The notes under the pieces: generated by a model | Told to the model about the DNA's origin: nothing | Database searches by the model: none | What the model saw: the letters and a program-made list of their open reading frames with translations, nothing else | Shown: piece after piece, positions 1 through 8,622 of the stretch | Layout of the letters: the number at the start of each line of letters is the position of its first letter | How positions within the stretch are numbered: position 1 is the stretch's first letter | Program-made: the position numbers and the translations under genes | NCBI RefSeq assembly: GCF_000702605.1 | Contig: NZ_JNIR01000001.1 | Coordinates: 2,870,001-2,934,000, forward strand | Length of the DNA: 64,000 bases | Origin: Exiguobacterium acetylicum DSM 20416 | GTDB taxonomy: Bacteria; Bacillota; Bacilli; Exiguobacteriales; Exiguobacteriaceae | Direction of reading: 5' to 3'

Positions 1-1390
<1,390 letters not shown>

Positions 1391-1436
1391 GCAGATGCTT
1401 GTTGATGACTTCAGTTTTGAGGGCGCGAGCCCGTCG

Positions 1437-1552
<116 letters not shown>

Positions 1553-1558
1553 GATCGT

Positions 1559-1633
1559 TCCGCAATAGCTCAGCGGTAGAGCAACCGGCTGTTAACCGGT
1601 AGGTCGTAGGTTCAAATCCTACTTGCGGAGCCA
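1559..1633 (+). tRNA. tRNA-Asn (GTT), CCA encoded
   Basis: A complete cloverleaf with acceptor TCCGCAA pairing TTGCGGA, anticodon loop CTGTTAA (GTT), T-loop GGTTCAAATCC and an encoded CCA. It is the first tRNA after 5S, 6 nt away, so it is part of the rRNA operon transcript. Confidence 0.96.
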
Positions 1634-1635
1634 AT

Positions 1636-1710
1636 GGCCCGTTGGTCAAGCGGTTAAGACACCGCCCTTTCACGGCGGTAACACGGGTTCGAATCCCGTA
1701 CGGGTCACCA
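1636..1710 (+). tRNA. tRNA-Glu (TTC), CCA encoded
   Basis: Acceptor GGCCCGT pairs with ACGGGTC; the anticodon loop CTTTCAC gives TTC; the T-arm is GGTTCGAATCCC; the CCA end is encoded. It lies 2 nt after tRNA-Asn. Confidence 0.96.
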
Positions 1711-1723
1711 TTATATTTTTTGT

Positions 1724-1796
<73 letters not shown>

Positions 1797-1834
1797 CTGT
1801 TTTTTCTCAATTGTATAAGTTTCCTAGACAAACT

Positions 1835-1916
1835 GGGGGGGTAGCGAAGTGGCTAAACGCGGCGGACTGTAAATCCGCTCCCTCGGGTTCGGCGGTTCGA
1901 ATCCGCCCCCCCACCA
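1835..1916 (+). tRNA. tRNA-Tyr (GTA), CCA encoded
   Basis: A class II tRNA with a G7/C7 acceptor stem, anticodon loop CTGTAAA (GTA), a long variable arm (CTCCCTCGGGTTCGG region) and an encoded CCA. Length 82 nt. Confidence 0.95.
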
Positions 1917-1920
1917 TGTC

Positions 1921-1993
1921 GAGCCATTAGCTCAGTTGGTAGAGCATCTGACTTTTAATCAGAGGGTCGCAGGTTCGAATCCTGCATGGCTCA
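1921..1993 (+). tRNA. tRNA-Lys (TTT), CCA not encoded
   Basis: Acceptor GAGCCAT pairs with ATGGCTC, the anticodon loop CTTTTAA gives TTT, and the T-arm is GGTTCGAATCC. It ends at discriminator A followed by TTT, so CCA is not encoded. Confidence 0.95.
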
Positions 1994-1999
1994 TTTCTT

Positions 2000-2071
2000 G
2001 CGGAAGTAGTTCAGTGGTAGAATACGACCTTGCCAAGGTCGGGGTCGCGGGTTCGAATCCCGTCTTCCGCT
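2000..2071 (+). tRNA. tRNA-Gly (GCC), CCA not encoded
   Basis: Acceptor GCGGAAG pairs with CTTCCGC, anticodon loop TTGCCAA gives GCC, and the T-arm is GGGTTCGAATCCC. No encoded CCA. Confidence 0.95.
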
Positions 2072-2080
2072 TTTTCTTTT

Positions 2081-2156
2081 GGGGCCTTAGCTCAGCTGGG
2101 AGAGCGCCTGCCTTGCACGCAGGAGGTCAGCGGTTCGATCCCGCTAGGCTCCACCA
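2081..2156 (+). tRNA. tRNA-Ala (TGC), CCA encoded
   Basis: Acceptor GGGGCCT pairs with AGGCTCC (wobble), anticodon loop CTTGCAC gives TGC, T-arm CGGTTCGATCCCG, CCA encoded. This is the last tRNA of the rrn operon and is followed by the operon terminator. Confidence 0.95.
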
Positions 2157-2171
2157 ATTTTATTTAAAGAT

Positions 2172-2205
2172 CTTAAGCGAGTTTCGTTCGTCTTAAGTTT
2201 TTTTT
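2172..2205 (+). terminator. rrn-tRNA operon terminator
   Basis: A CTTAAG/CTTAAG self-complementary stem, extended by CGA/TCG with one bulge, is followed at once by eight T. It sits 15 nt after tRNA-Ala and fits a rho-independent terminator for the rRNA-tRNA transcript. Confidence 0.7.
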
Positions 2206-2243
2206 ATATGAAATGCCAAGCATAACCAGAGTACGTACGCAAG

Positions 2244-2274
2244 AACACCGTGATTCCCTTCACGGTGTTTTTTT
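2244..2274 (+). terminator. second tandem terminator before rocF
   Basis: A perfect 10-bp stem AACACCGTGA / TCACGGTGTT with a 6-nt loop ends in seven T. With the hairpin at 2172 it makes a tandem terminator that insulates rocF from rRNA transcription. Confidence 0.85.
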
Positions 2275-2300
2275 GTATATTCATGCGTTTTTTTGTTGAG

Positions 2301-2330
2301 TTGAACCACTTGTTTGTTACCGCTTACAAT
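2301..2330 (+). promoter_or_regulatory. rocF promoter with overlapping cre site
   Basis: A sigma-A promoter can be read as -35 TTGAAC (2301-2306), an 18-nt spacer and -10 TACAAT (2325-2330). The 14-mer TGTTACCGCTTACA at 2315-2328 matches the CcpA cre consensus TGWNANCGNTNWCA at every defined position and overlaps the -10. That position predicts carbon catabolite repression of arginase by CcpA. The promoter and site are consensus matches only. Confidence 0.6.
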
Positions 2331-2367
2331 GTATGTAGAAGTGACTATGACATAGGGGGAATATCGT

Positions 2368-3276
2368 ATGAACATCGCGTATATCAGCGTACCGTACCGT
2401 TATGGACAAGGAAAGCCGGGCACTGAACACGGACCTGCTGCTGTCGAAAAAGCGGGTCTACTCGCGACACTCGAAGCACGGGGACAAGAAGCAGTACGCT
2501 ACGGGGAAGCGGCTGTTTTATCCGAGGATGCAGTCCGAGAAGAAGATCCGAAGCTGAAACGTCTTGAAGGCGTCGTCCACACGACGAATGACTTGCATCT
2601 AATTGTACGTGATGCGTTATCGGAGCAACGTTTTCCGTTATTAGTCGGTGGCGATCACAGCATGGCGATCGGAACGATTGCAGGGTTACGTCAGACTGTA
2701 CCACGTCTTGGCGTCATCTGGTTCGATGCACACGGTGATTTGAATACACCGGAAACATCACCGTCTGGTAACATCCACGGTATGCCGCTCGCTGTAGCCC
2801 TTGGGGAAGGACATCAGCGTTTAACGGAAGTCGGAGGAACAGATGTCAAGCTGCAACCGGAACATCTCGTCTTCATCGGATTACGTGACGTTGATCCAGG
2901 CGAACAAGAGCTGATTGATCGTCTTGGTATTCGTGTCTATGATATGGAAGCGATCCGAACTCGGGGAATGGACGCGATCATGGAAGAAGCGATTGCTTAT
3001 TTGAAGGAAACGACGGATGCGTTCTATCTTAGCTTCGATATGGACGGTCTCGATCCATCACTCGTCGTCGGTACAGGAACACGTGTCGCTGACGGTATTT
3101 TCTTAGACGATGCGAAGACAGTGCTCAAGCATTGCGCAACGGCAGAAGACTTCATTGCAGCTGAATTCGTTGAAGTGAATCCGTTACTTGAAGAAGGAAA
3201 CGGAACAGCAGAACTTGCGAATGAACTAATCGGAGATCTACTTTTGGCAATGGAAACACATCGCTTAGTAAAATAA
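2368..3276 (+). CDS. rocF: Arginase
   Basis: Hydrolyses L-arginine to ornithine and urea, the first step of arginine catabolism in the cytosol. The 302-aa length fits bacterial arginases. The binuclear manganese ligands of the ureohydrolase family are in place: GGDHS at residues 94-98, DAHGD at 120-124 and the DMDGLDP run at 224-230; the substrate-loop text SPSGNIHG follows the second motif. The ATG follows a GGGGGA ribosome site. The gene stands alone between the rrn terminators and its own terminator, under a promoter with a perfect cre match. An agmatinase is less likely because the SPSGNIHG region and overall length are arginase-like. Confidence 0.93.
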   Translation: MNIAYISVPYRYGQGKPGTEHGPAAVEKAGLLATLEARGQEAVRYGEAAVLSEDAVREEDPKLKRLEGVVHTTNDLHLIVRDALSEQRFPLLVGGDHSMAIGTIAGLRQTVPRLGVIWFDAHGDLNTPETSPSGNIHGMPLAVALGEGHQRLTEVGGTDVKLQPEHLVFIGLRDVDPGEQELIDRLGIRVYDMEAIRTRGMDAIMEEAIAYLKETTDAFYLSFDMDGLDPSLVVGTGTRVADGIFLDDAKTVLKHCATAEDFIAAEFVEVNPLLEEGNGTAELANELIGDLLLAMETHRLVK

Positions 3277-3283
3277 TGGATAG

Positions 3284-3319
3284 AACTTGAACTCTTTTCA
3301 TCGGGGTTCAAGTTTTTTT
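3284..3319 (+). terminator. rocF terminator
   Basis: Stem AACTTGAAC / GTTCAAGTT with a 13-nt loop, followed by a seven-T run, lies 8 nt after the rocF stop. Confidence 0.8.
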
Positions 3320-3338
3320 GTTACAATTTAAAAGGAGA

Positions 3339-3364
3339 TGAAACATTTATCGGTCGACTTCGTA
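3339..3364 (+). promoter_or_regulatory. Sigma-W type ECF promoter of sigW-rsiW
   Basis: TGAAAC (3339-3344), exactly 16 nt, then CGTA (3361-3364) is the sigma-W consensus of Bacillus (TGAAAC-N16-CGTA). It lies about 37 nt before the GTG at 3401, so the sigma operon is predicted to be self-activated. This is an exact text match; function is inferred. Confidence 0.75.
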
Positions 3365-3400
3365 TAAGAGATTGACCGCATAGAGCGGGGGGTATTCAAA

Positions 3401-3962
3401 GTGGAAGAAACGACACTACGCTTAATTGAGCGAGTGAAACAGGGAGACCGTGATGCATTCGCGGCACTTTGATCTATATAAGGAAGGTGCCTTTCTTGTG
3501 GCTTTCCGCGTCTTGCGCGATCGAATGGAGGCGGAGGATGCGACACAGGAAGCCTTCATCCGTGTATTTACGAAAATTGATTCGTATAATGCACAATGGA
3601 AGTTCCGGACTTGGTTGTACCGAATCGTCACGAACGTATCGATTGACCGATTACGGAAAAAGAAACCTGATTATTCTCTTGATGCTGAGATGTCAGGTAC
3701 TGAAGGACTGACATTGTATTCACAACTCGAGAGCAAGGACACCTTGCCGGAGGACCAAGTGGTCGATAACGAGCAACGAAACGAAGTCGGGGACGCGATT
3801 GCAGCTTTACCAGAAAAATACCGTGTCCCACTCGTCCTGAAATATGTAGAGGATCTTTCGCTAAAGGAAATCAGTGAAATGATCGAATTACCTGTCGCTA
3901 CTGTCAAAACTAGAATTCATCGTGGACGAGAAGCGCTGAAGAAGCATTTTGCCAAACGATGA
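3401..3962 (+). pseudogene. sigW: RNA polymerase ECF sigma factor SigW, frameshifted
   Basis: ECF sigma factor directing the envelope-stress regulon. A GTG at 3401 with a strong GGGGGGT ribosome site starts a 23-codon frame (ends ..DAFAAL) that stops at TGA 3470-3472. The frame starting DLYKEG at 3471 then runs on to 3962 through region 2 (residues RDRMEAEDATQEAF, the FRTWLYRIV block) and region 4 (SLKEISEMIELPVATVKTR). Restoring two bases (a TAT codon) gives 187 aa, the usual SigW length. A GTG/ATG at 3450/3453 behind AGGGAGA could still start a 170-aa form lacking most of region 1.2/2.1. A 2-nt deletion or a sequence error both fit. Confidence 0.85.
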
Positions 3963-3978
3963 GAAGGAGGAACTCACC

Positions 3979-4599
3979 ATGTCACGAGAGCATGTACATG
4001 AACGGATCCAGGATTATTTAGATCAAAATCAACCACCTGAGGAATTCGAGCGATTAGAAGCAGAGTTACGAGAAGTAGACGCGATGGACGAGTTCGAAGA
4101 GTATCGACTCCTTGATGCTCGACTGCGTCAACTTCCAGCGCCCAAATTATCGGCAGATTTTACATCCCGCGTGCTGGCACAATTGCCCGACCAGGTGGAG
4201 ACGCCAAGCGCTGCTTTGCTGCACCAACCGCAACCGTCTCGTTTTGGAGGTAAGATGAAGCAGTACCCATTGCTCGCGGCAGCGGCTGTTTTCTTACTCT
4301 TGTCGGTCGGTAGCCTAGGTGGTTATATGGCACAAGAAGAACATGACTTATCCTATACGAATGCACCAGGTATCGTCGCTCAAAATGGCGAGGTCGTCGT
4401 CCCGAAAGGCGTCACGGTCGATCAAGATCTATATGTCGAAGGTGGGAACGTCCGAATCGAAGGGAAAGTCAATGGCGATGTCATGACCGTTGACGGGAAA
4501 GCGTACACGGCGAGTGCTGGTAGCGTGACCGGAGAAATCAAGGAAATTGATCAATTATTCGAACGCGTTTGGTACGGAATCAAGCGTCTATTTCAATAA
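3979..4599 (+). CDS. rsiW: Anti-sigma-W factor, membrane-anchored, without zinc-finger cysteines
   Basis: Predicted partner that holds SigW at the membrane until envelope stress triggers proteolysis. The ATG at 3979 follows AAGGAGG, 16 nt after the sigma stop. Of 206 residues, 1-95 are cytosolic and mostly helical and charged, about 97-116 form one membrane segment, and the outer part carries a short beta-rich repeat (DQDLYVEGGNVRIEGKVNGD) like bactofilin or adhesin-type surface domains. The protein has no cysteine at all, so the HxxxCxxC zinc motif of classical RsiW is absent. Identity rests on operon position, topology and the acidic N-terminal helices. Confidence 0.75.
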   Translation: MSREHVHERIQDYLDQNQPPEEFERLEAELREVDAMDEFEEYRLLDARLRQLPAPKLSADFTSRVLAQLPDQVETPSAALLHQPQPSRFGGKMKQYPLLAAAAVFLLLSVGSLGGYMAQEEHDLSYTNAPGIVAQNGEVVVPKGVTVDQDLYVEGGNVRIEGKVNGDVMTVDGKAYTASAGSVTGEIKEIDQLFERVWYGIKRLFQ

Positions 4600-4605
4600 T
4601 CAGCT

Positions 4606-4629
4606 GGGACGAGTCGAACTCGTCCCTTT
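4606..4629 (+). terminator. weak hairpin after rsiW
   Basis: A perfect 9-bp stem GGGACGAGT / ACTCGTCCC with a CGA loop is followed by only TTT. It may be a partial terminator or mRNA 3'-end stabiliser between rsiW and cdaA. Confidence 0.5.
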
Positions 4630-4630
4630 G

Positions 4631-4639
4631 TGCTATAAT
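4631..4639 (+). promoter_or_regulatory. possible extended -10 promoter of cdaA
   Basis: TGCTATAAT gives a perfect TATAAT preceded by TGN, about 40 nt before the cdaA start. No good -35 is seen at 17 nt. It would let cdaA-cdaR-glmM be transcribed apart from sigW. Confidence 0.45.
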
Positions 4640-4675
4640 GGAAACTGTTTAAATCAGATGAGTTAGGGGGCACGG

Positions 4676-5539
4676 TTGGTGAATTACTTCAGCTGGCAAC
4701 CACTTCAATTTCAATTGTTGAAACTGGGAGAAAACGTACATTGGTACGATTATATTAATGATGTGATTGATATCGCGGTCGTGACGTTCGTCATTTACCG
4801 TCTCATGATCATCGTCAAAGGAACAAAAGCAGTCCAACTCATTAAAGGAATCTCGGTCATTTTGATCAGTTGGTTCCTGAGTGGCTTTTTTGGACTCAAA
4901 ACACTGCAATTCCTACTAAATCAAATCATCACCTACGGGTTACTGGGGATCATCATCATCTTCCAACCTGAACTAAGGCGTGGACTGGAGCACTTAGGAC
5001 GAACGAGTAAATTCTTCTCACGTAGTGCCATCAGTGATGAAGATGAACAAGTTCGAATCGTCGATGCACTCGTATCGTCTGCTCAGTACATGTCAAAACG
5101 TCGTATTGGGGCACTCGTGACGATTGAACGTGAAACCGGACTGAGTGAATACGTGGAGACGGGCATTCCGCTTGGTTCACAAATCACGAGTCAGTTGTTA
5201 ATCAATTTGTTCATTCCGAATACTCCTTTACATGATGGTGCCGTCATCGTCCAGCAAGGCAAGTTAGCAGCAGCCGCTTGTTACTTACCGCTGTCTGAGA
5301 GTGCACATATCTCAAAAGAGCTTGGAACACGTCACCGTGCTGCCATCGGTGTCAGTGAGGTGACGGATAGCGTCACGCTCGTCGTCTCGGAAGAAACGGG
5401 TGGTGTCTCACTCGCCATCAATGGACGTCTGTACCGGGAACTCGACGAAGAATCCTTACGGACGAAGTTACTTGAGACGATCGTCAAAGCCGAACCGACG
5501 AATACTTCCTTCTTGAACTGGATGGGGGCGAAAAAATAA
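4676..5539 (+). CDS. cdaA: Diadenylate cyclase CdaA
   Basis: Makes the essential second messenger c-di-AMP from two ATP at the membrane. The N-terminal 100 residues hold three membrane segments (about 30-47, 56-72, 80-97), followed by a DisA_N cyclase domain with the catalytic DGA at 187-189 and RHR at 219-221. The 287-aa length fits the family. Start is TTG 4676 or GTG 4679; GTG has the better spacing from the GGGGG ribosome site. The gene heads the conserved cdaA-cdaR-glmM operon; the last base of its TAA stop is the first base of the cdaR ATG. Confidence 0.94.
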   Translation: MVNYFSWQPLQFQLLKLGENVHWYDYINDVIDIAVVTFVIYRLMIIVKGTKAVQLIKGISVILISWFLSGFFGLKTLQFLLNQIITYGLLGIIIIFQPELRRGLEHLGRTSKFFSRSAISDEDEQVRIVDALVSSAQYMSKRRIGALVTIERETGLSEYVETGIPLGSQITSQLLINLFIPNTPLHDGAVIVQQGKLAAAACYLPLSESAHISKELGTRHRAAIGVSEVTDSVTLVVSEETGGVSLAINGRLYRELDEESLRTKLLETIVKAEPTNTSFLNWMGAKK

Positions 5540-6825
5540 TGTTCGAAAAGTGGTTCAATGAACGCTGGTTTTTACGCATCGTTGCCGTCGCCTTGGCCGT
5601 CATGTTGTATTTGATGGTCGCAGGTTCGAATACGACGGGAAAAAGTGATGCCGCTAGTCTATTACCGATTGCAGGACAAGGTTCGACGAAATTTGACGTG
5701 CCGGTCACGGTCCAGTATGATGAATCGCAGTGGATCGCCTATAATATTCCAGATAGCATGGAAGTGACCGTCAAAGGTCCGTCGAGTAGTTTGACGATGC
5801 TCCGGCTCGTCCAGGATTTTGGATTATCGATTGATTTGAAAGGACTCGACCCTGGCTATCATCGTGTCCGTGTCACAGCAACCGGCTTCGGAAAAGATGT
5901 CGAGGTGACGCCGAAACAGGAGACAATCGAAGTCTTCCTCGATAAGAAGATTACAAAGGAAGTACCGGTACAAGTCGCCTTACTCAATAAAAACAAAATC
6001 GCTGAAGGATATGTCGCTGGGGAAGCGCAACCGAACCAACAAACTGTTGAAGTCACGGGAGGCGCAGAGAAGTTACAGGCGATTTCAGCAATCCAAGTAC
6101 CGATCGATGTGACCGGTCGGGCAGAGACGTTCAAAGAGACGTTCAATGCTAAAGCGACTGACACGAACGGGAATACGATCAGTGCATCTTATCAACCGGA
6201 ACAATTAGAAATCACAGTACCGATCTATAAGGAAAGTAAGACGGTACCGATTAATGTGAAGACAAAAGACAACGTTAAAAAAGGATATACTGTCGTCAAG
6301 ATCGTTCCCGTCACGACGGAAGCTCGTCTATATGGAACAAAAGAAGAACTAGAGCGTATCGGTTCTGTTGATACGGAAGCGGTCTCGCTCAAAGGATTGA
6401 CGAAGACGACGGAAAAAACCGTCAAACTCGTTGAACCGGAAAACGCGACAGCGATGGATCCGACACAGGTCACTGTCAATATCGTCGTCGAAAAAGAAAA
6501 TGCCAATTCGACGACAGAAACTGTCGAGGATCGAGCGGAGAAAACGATTCCGGGTGTGACGGTCACGTTGAATGGATTCGATGAATCAAAGTATACGATT
6601 GATTACAATCAAACGATTGATGTCGTCGTCCGCGGGAAAGAATCTGATTTAGCATCGATTGATGCGACGGATATCAAAGCGGTCATCGACGTGACAGGAT
6701 TAAAAGAAGGAACGCATGGATTGCCGATCTCGTATCAGACATCAAAAGCCTTTGATGTCCTGCGTCCGGATAATATGGATGTCACATTAAAAGCGATTCC
6801 CCGGACATCGATTCCGACCAATTAA
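5539..6825 (+). CDS. cdaR: CdaA regulator, YbbR-domain protein
   Basis: Membrane-anchored outer-surface protein that binds and modulates CdaA. One membrane segment at about residues 10-28 is followed by a run of repeated YbbR beta domains of about 80-90 residues (recurrent text of the type VPVxV and EVTGxxxxL) to the C-terminus at 428. It overlaps cdaA by one base (TAATG), a typical sign of translational coupling. It is followed 29 nt later by glmM, whose enzyme product also interacts with CdaA in other Firmicutes. Confidence 0.92.
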   Translation: MFEKWFNERWFLRIVAVALAVMLYLMVAGSNTTGKSDAASLLPIAGQGSTKFDVPVTVQYDESQWIAYNIPDSMEVTVKGPSSSLTMLRLVQDFGLSIDLKGLDPGYHRVRVTATGFGKDVEVTPKQETIEVFLDKKITKEVPVQVALLNKNKIAEGYVAGEAQPNQQTVEVTGGAEKLQAISAIQVPIDVTGRAETFKETFNAKATDTNGNTISASYQPEQLEITVPIYKESKTVPINVKTKDNVKKGYTVVKIVPVTTEARLYGTKEELERIGSVDTEAVSLKGLTKTTEKTVKLVEPENATAMDPTQVTVNIVVEKENANSTTETVEDRAEKTIPGVTVTLNGFDESKYTIDYNQTIDVVVRGKESDLASIDATDIKAVIDVTGLKEGTHGLPISYQTSKAFDVLRPDNMDVTLKAIPRTSIPTN

Positions 6826-6854
6826 AACAAATTAGTGAAATGAGGAAATAACAC

Positions 6855-8210
6855 ATGGGTAAGTATTTTGGAACTGACGGCGTACGCGGCGTCGCAAACG
6901 TAGAATTGACACCGGAACTTGCGTATCGCCTCGGTCGAACAGGTGGTTACGTGTTGACGAAACACGAAAGCACACGACCAAAAGTCTTGATTGGACGCGA
7001 TACACGTGTATCTGGTCAAATGCTTGAGAATGCACTCATCGCGGGTCTGTTATCAATCGGTGCAGAAGTCATGCGTCTTGGTGTCATCTCGACACCAGGT
7101 GTCGCATACCTGACAAAAACGATGGATGCGACAGCCGGAGTCATGATCTCTGCATCGCACAATCCAGTGGAAGATAACGGGATCAAGTTCTTCGGTTCAG
7201 ACGGCTTTAAGCTCGATGACGCAACAGAACTTGAAATCGAAGCATTACTCGACGAAGCAGAAGATACATTGCCACGTCCAGCCGGAAAAGAACTCGGCTT
7301 CGTTCATGATTACTATGAAGGGGCTCAGAAATATCTCCACATGCTTCGTCAGACATCAGATGAAGATTTCTCAGGCATCCATGTTGCGATTGACGGCGCA
7401 CACGGGGCGACGTCAAGCCTCGCACCACGTCTATTCGGTGACTTGGAAGCGGAAGTATCGACGATCGGTACAACTCCGAACGGACTCAACATCAATGATG
7501 GTGTCGGTTCGACACACCCTGAACATCTTGCTGCCTTCGTTAAGGAAAAAGGCGCGGACGTTGGTTTATCGTTTGATGGAGACGGCGACCGCTTGATCGC
7601 AGTCGATGAGAACGGCGATATCGTGGATGGCGATAAAATCATGTTCATCTGCGGGAAATACTTGAACGAACTCGGTCGTTTGAAAGACAACACGATCGTC
7701 GCGACGGTCATGAGTAACCTCGGTTTCCATAAAACCGTCGAAGAAAACGGGATGACGGCGCTTCAGACAGCGGTCGGTGACCGTTACGTCGTTGAAGAGA
7801 TGCGTAAGAACGACTATACACTCGGTGGCGAACAGTCGGGACACATCATCTTCATGGACTACTCAACGACAGGGGACGGTATGTTATCAGGCGTCCAGTT
7901 GTTGCAAATCATGAAAGCGACAGGGAAGAAGTTATCGGAACTTGCAGCTGAGATGCCAATCTTCCCACAACGTCTCGTTAACATCCGTGTCTCAGACAAA
8001 AATGGCGCAATGAGCGGCCCTGCCGTGCAAGCGATCATTGCAGAAGTCGAAGCGGAGATGGCGGGCAACGGACGGATTCTCGTCCGTGCGTCAGGAACAG
8101 AACCACTCGTTCGTGTCATGGCGGAAGCTCCGACACAAGAAGCGTGTGATGCGTACGTCGAGCGGATCGCGAACGTCGTTCGTGAGAACTACGCGTTACA
8201 AGAAAACTAA
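6855..8210 (+). CDS. glmM: Phosphoglucosamine mutase
   Basis: Interconverts glucosamine-6-phosphate and glucosamine-1-phosphate on the way to UDP-GlcNAc and peptidoglycan. The 451-aa protein has all four family loops: the phosphoserine loop SASHNP at 99-104 (S101), the metal loop DGDGDR at 241-246, the sugar loop GGEQSGH, and the phosphate loop RASGTEP near the C-terminus. The ATG follows TGAGGAAA. It is third in the cda operon and ends in a strong terminator. Confidence 0.97.
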   Translation: MGKYFGTDGVRGVANVELTPELAYRLGRTGGYVLTKHESTRPKVLIGRDTRVSGQMLENALIAGLLSIGAEVMRLGVISTPGVAYLTKTMDATAGVMISASHNPVEDNGIKFFGSDGFKLDDATELEIEALLDEAEDTLPRPAGKELGFVHDYYEGAQKYLHMLRQTSDEDFSGIHVAIDGAHGATSSLAPRLFGDLEAEVSTIGTTPNGLNINDGVGSTHPEHLAAFVKEKGADVGLSFDGDGDRLIAVDENGDIVDGDKIMFICGKYLNELGRLKDNTIVATVMSNLGFHKTVEENGMTALQTAVGDRYVVEEMRKNDYTLGGEQSGHIIFMDYSTTGDGMLSGVQLLQIMKATGKKLSELAAEMPIFPQRLVNIRVSDKNGAMSGPAVQAIIAEVEAEMAGNGRILVRASGTEPLVRVMAEAPTQEACDAYVERIANVVRENYALQEN

Positions 8211-8217
8211 GCAACCC

Positions 8218-8248
8218 GAAGCAGAGCGATTGCTCTGCTTCTTTTTTT
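8218..8248 (+). terminator. cdaA-cdaR-glmM operon terminator
   Basis: A perfect 10-bp stem GAAGCAGAGC / GCTCTGCTTC with a 4-nt loop and a seven-T run begins 8 nt after the glmM stop. Confidence 0.9.
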
Positions 8249-8349
8249 ACAATTATTTTAGAAAAATAGATTGATATTTTTACAAAAAATAGGGATTATG
8301 CGTATTGAATAGAAAAATATCGGGAATAGTTACAAATACGTTACCTTTC

Positions 8350-8378
8350 TTGCTTTTTCACATTAAAGTTCGTATGAT
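8350..8378 (+). promoter_or_regulatory. glmS promoter
   Basis: -35 TTGCTT (8350-8355), a 17-nt spacer and -10 TATGAT (8373-8378) place the transcription start near 8385, about 34 nt before the ribozyme cleavage site. Confidence 0.6.
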
Positions 8379-8418
8379 GGTGAAGTCGGACAGAAACGGG
8401 GTCAGACGGAAACAAGAA

Positions 8419-8559
8419 GCGCCAGGGCTTTCTTCGTAGGATGAAAGCTGACGAGGTGGAGGTTTATCGAATCATTCGGCGGATGCCTCCCGGTACCAGA
8501 TCCATACCGTAAATCGTTCTGAAATCGTCCAAGTGATTGGACGGACAAACAGACCGATC
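8419..8559 (+). ncRNA. glmS ribozyme-riboswitch
   Basis: A metabolite-dependent self-cleaving leader that destroys glmS mRNA when glucosamine-6-phosphate is plentiful. The P1 strand GCGCC begins at 8419, so cleavage is expected between A8418 and G8419. The core blocks GCTGACGAGG, GGAGGTTTATCGAA, TTCGGCGGATGCCTCCCGG and CCGTAAATCG follow in the right order. An outer P4 helix pairs ATCGTTCTG with CAGACCGAT and closes near 8558. The family is RF00234, recognised by text; the 3' boundary is approximate. Confidence 0.93.
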
Positions 8560-8622
8560 GGGATCCTCTCAACAAGAGCCGTTTCCTCTTTAGGGAAATA
8601 CTTGTAAATGGAGAGATGTAAC

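Noticed and set aside
3949..3978. rsiW start at 3949
   Set aside because: It would overlap sigW and lacks a ribosome site, whereas ATG 3979 follows AAGGAGG at normal distance.
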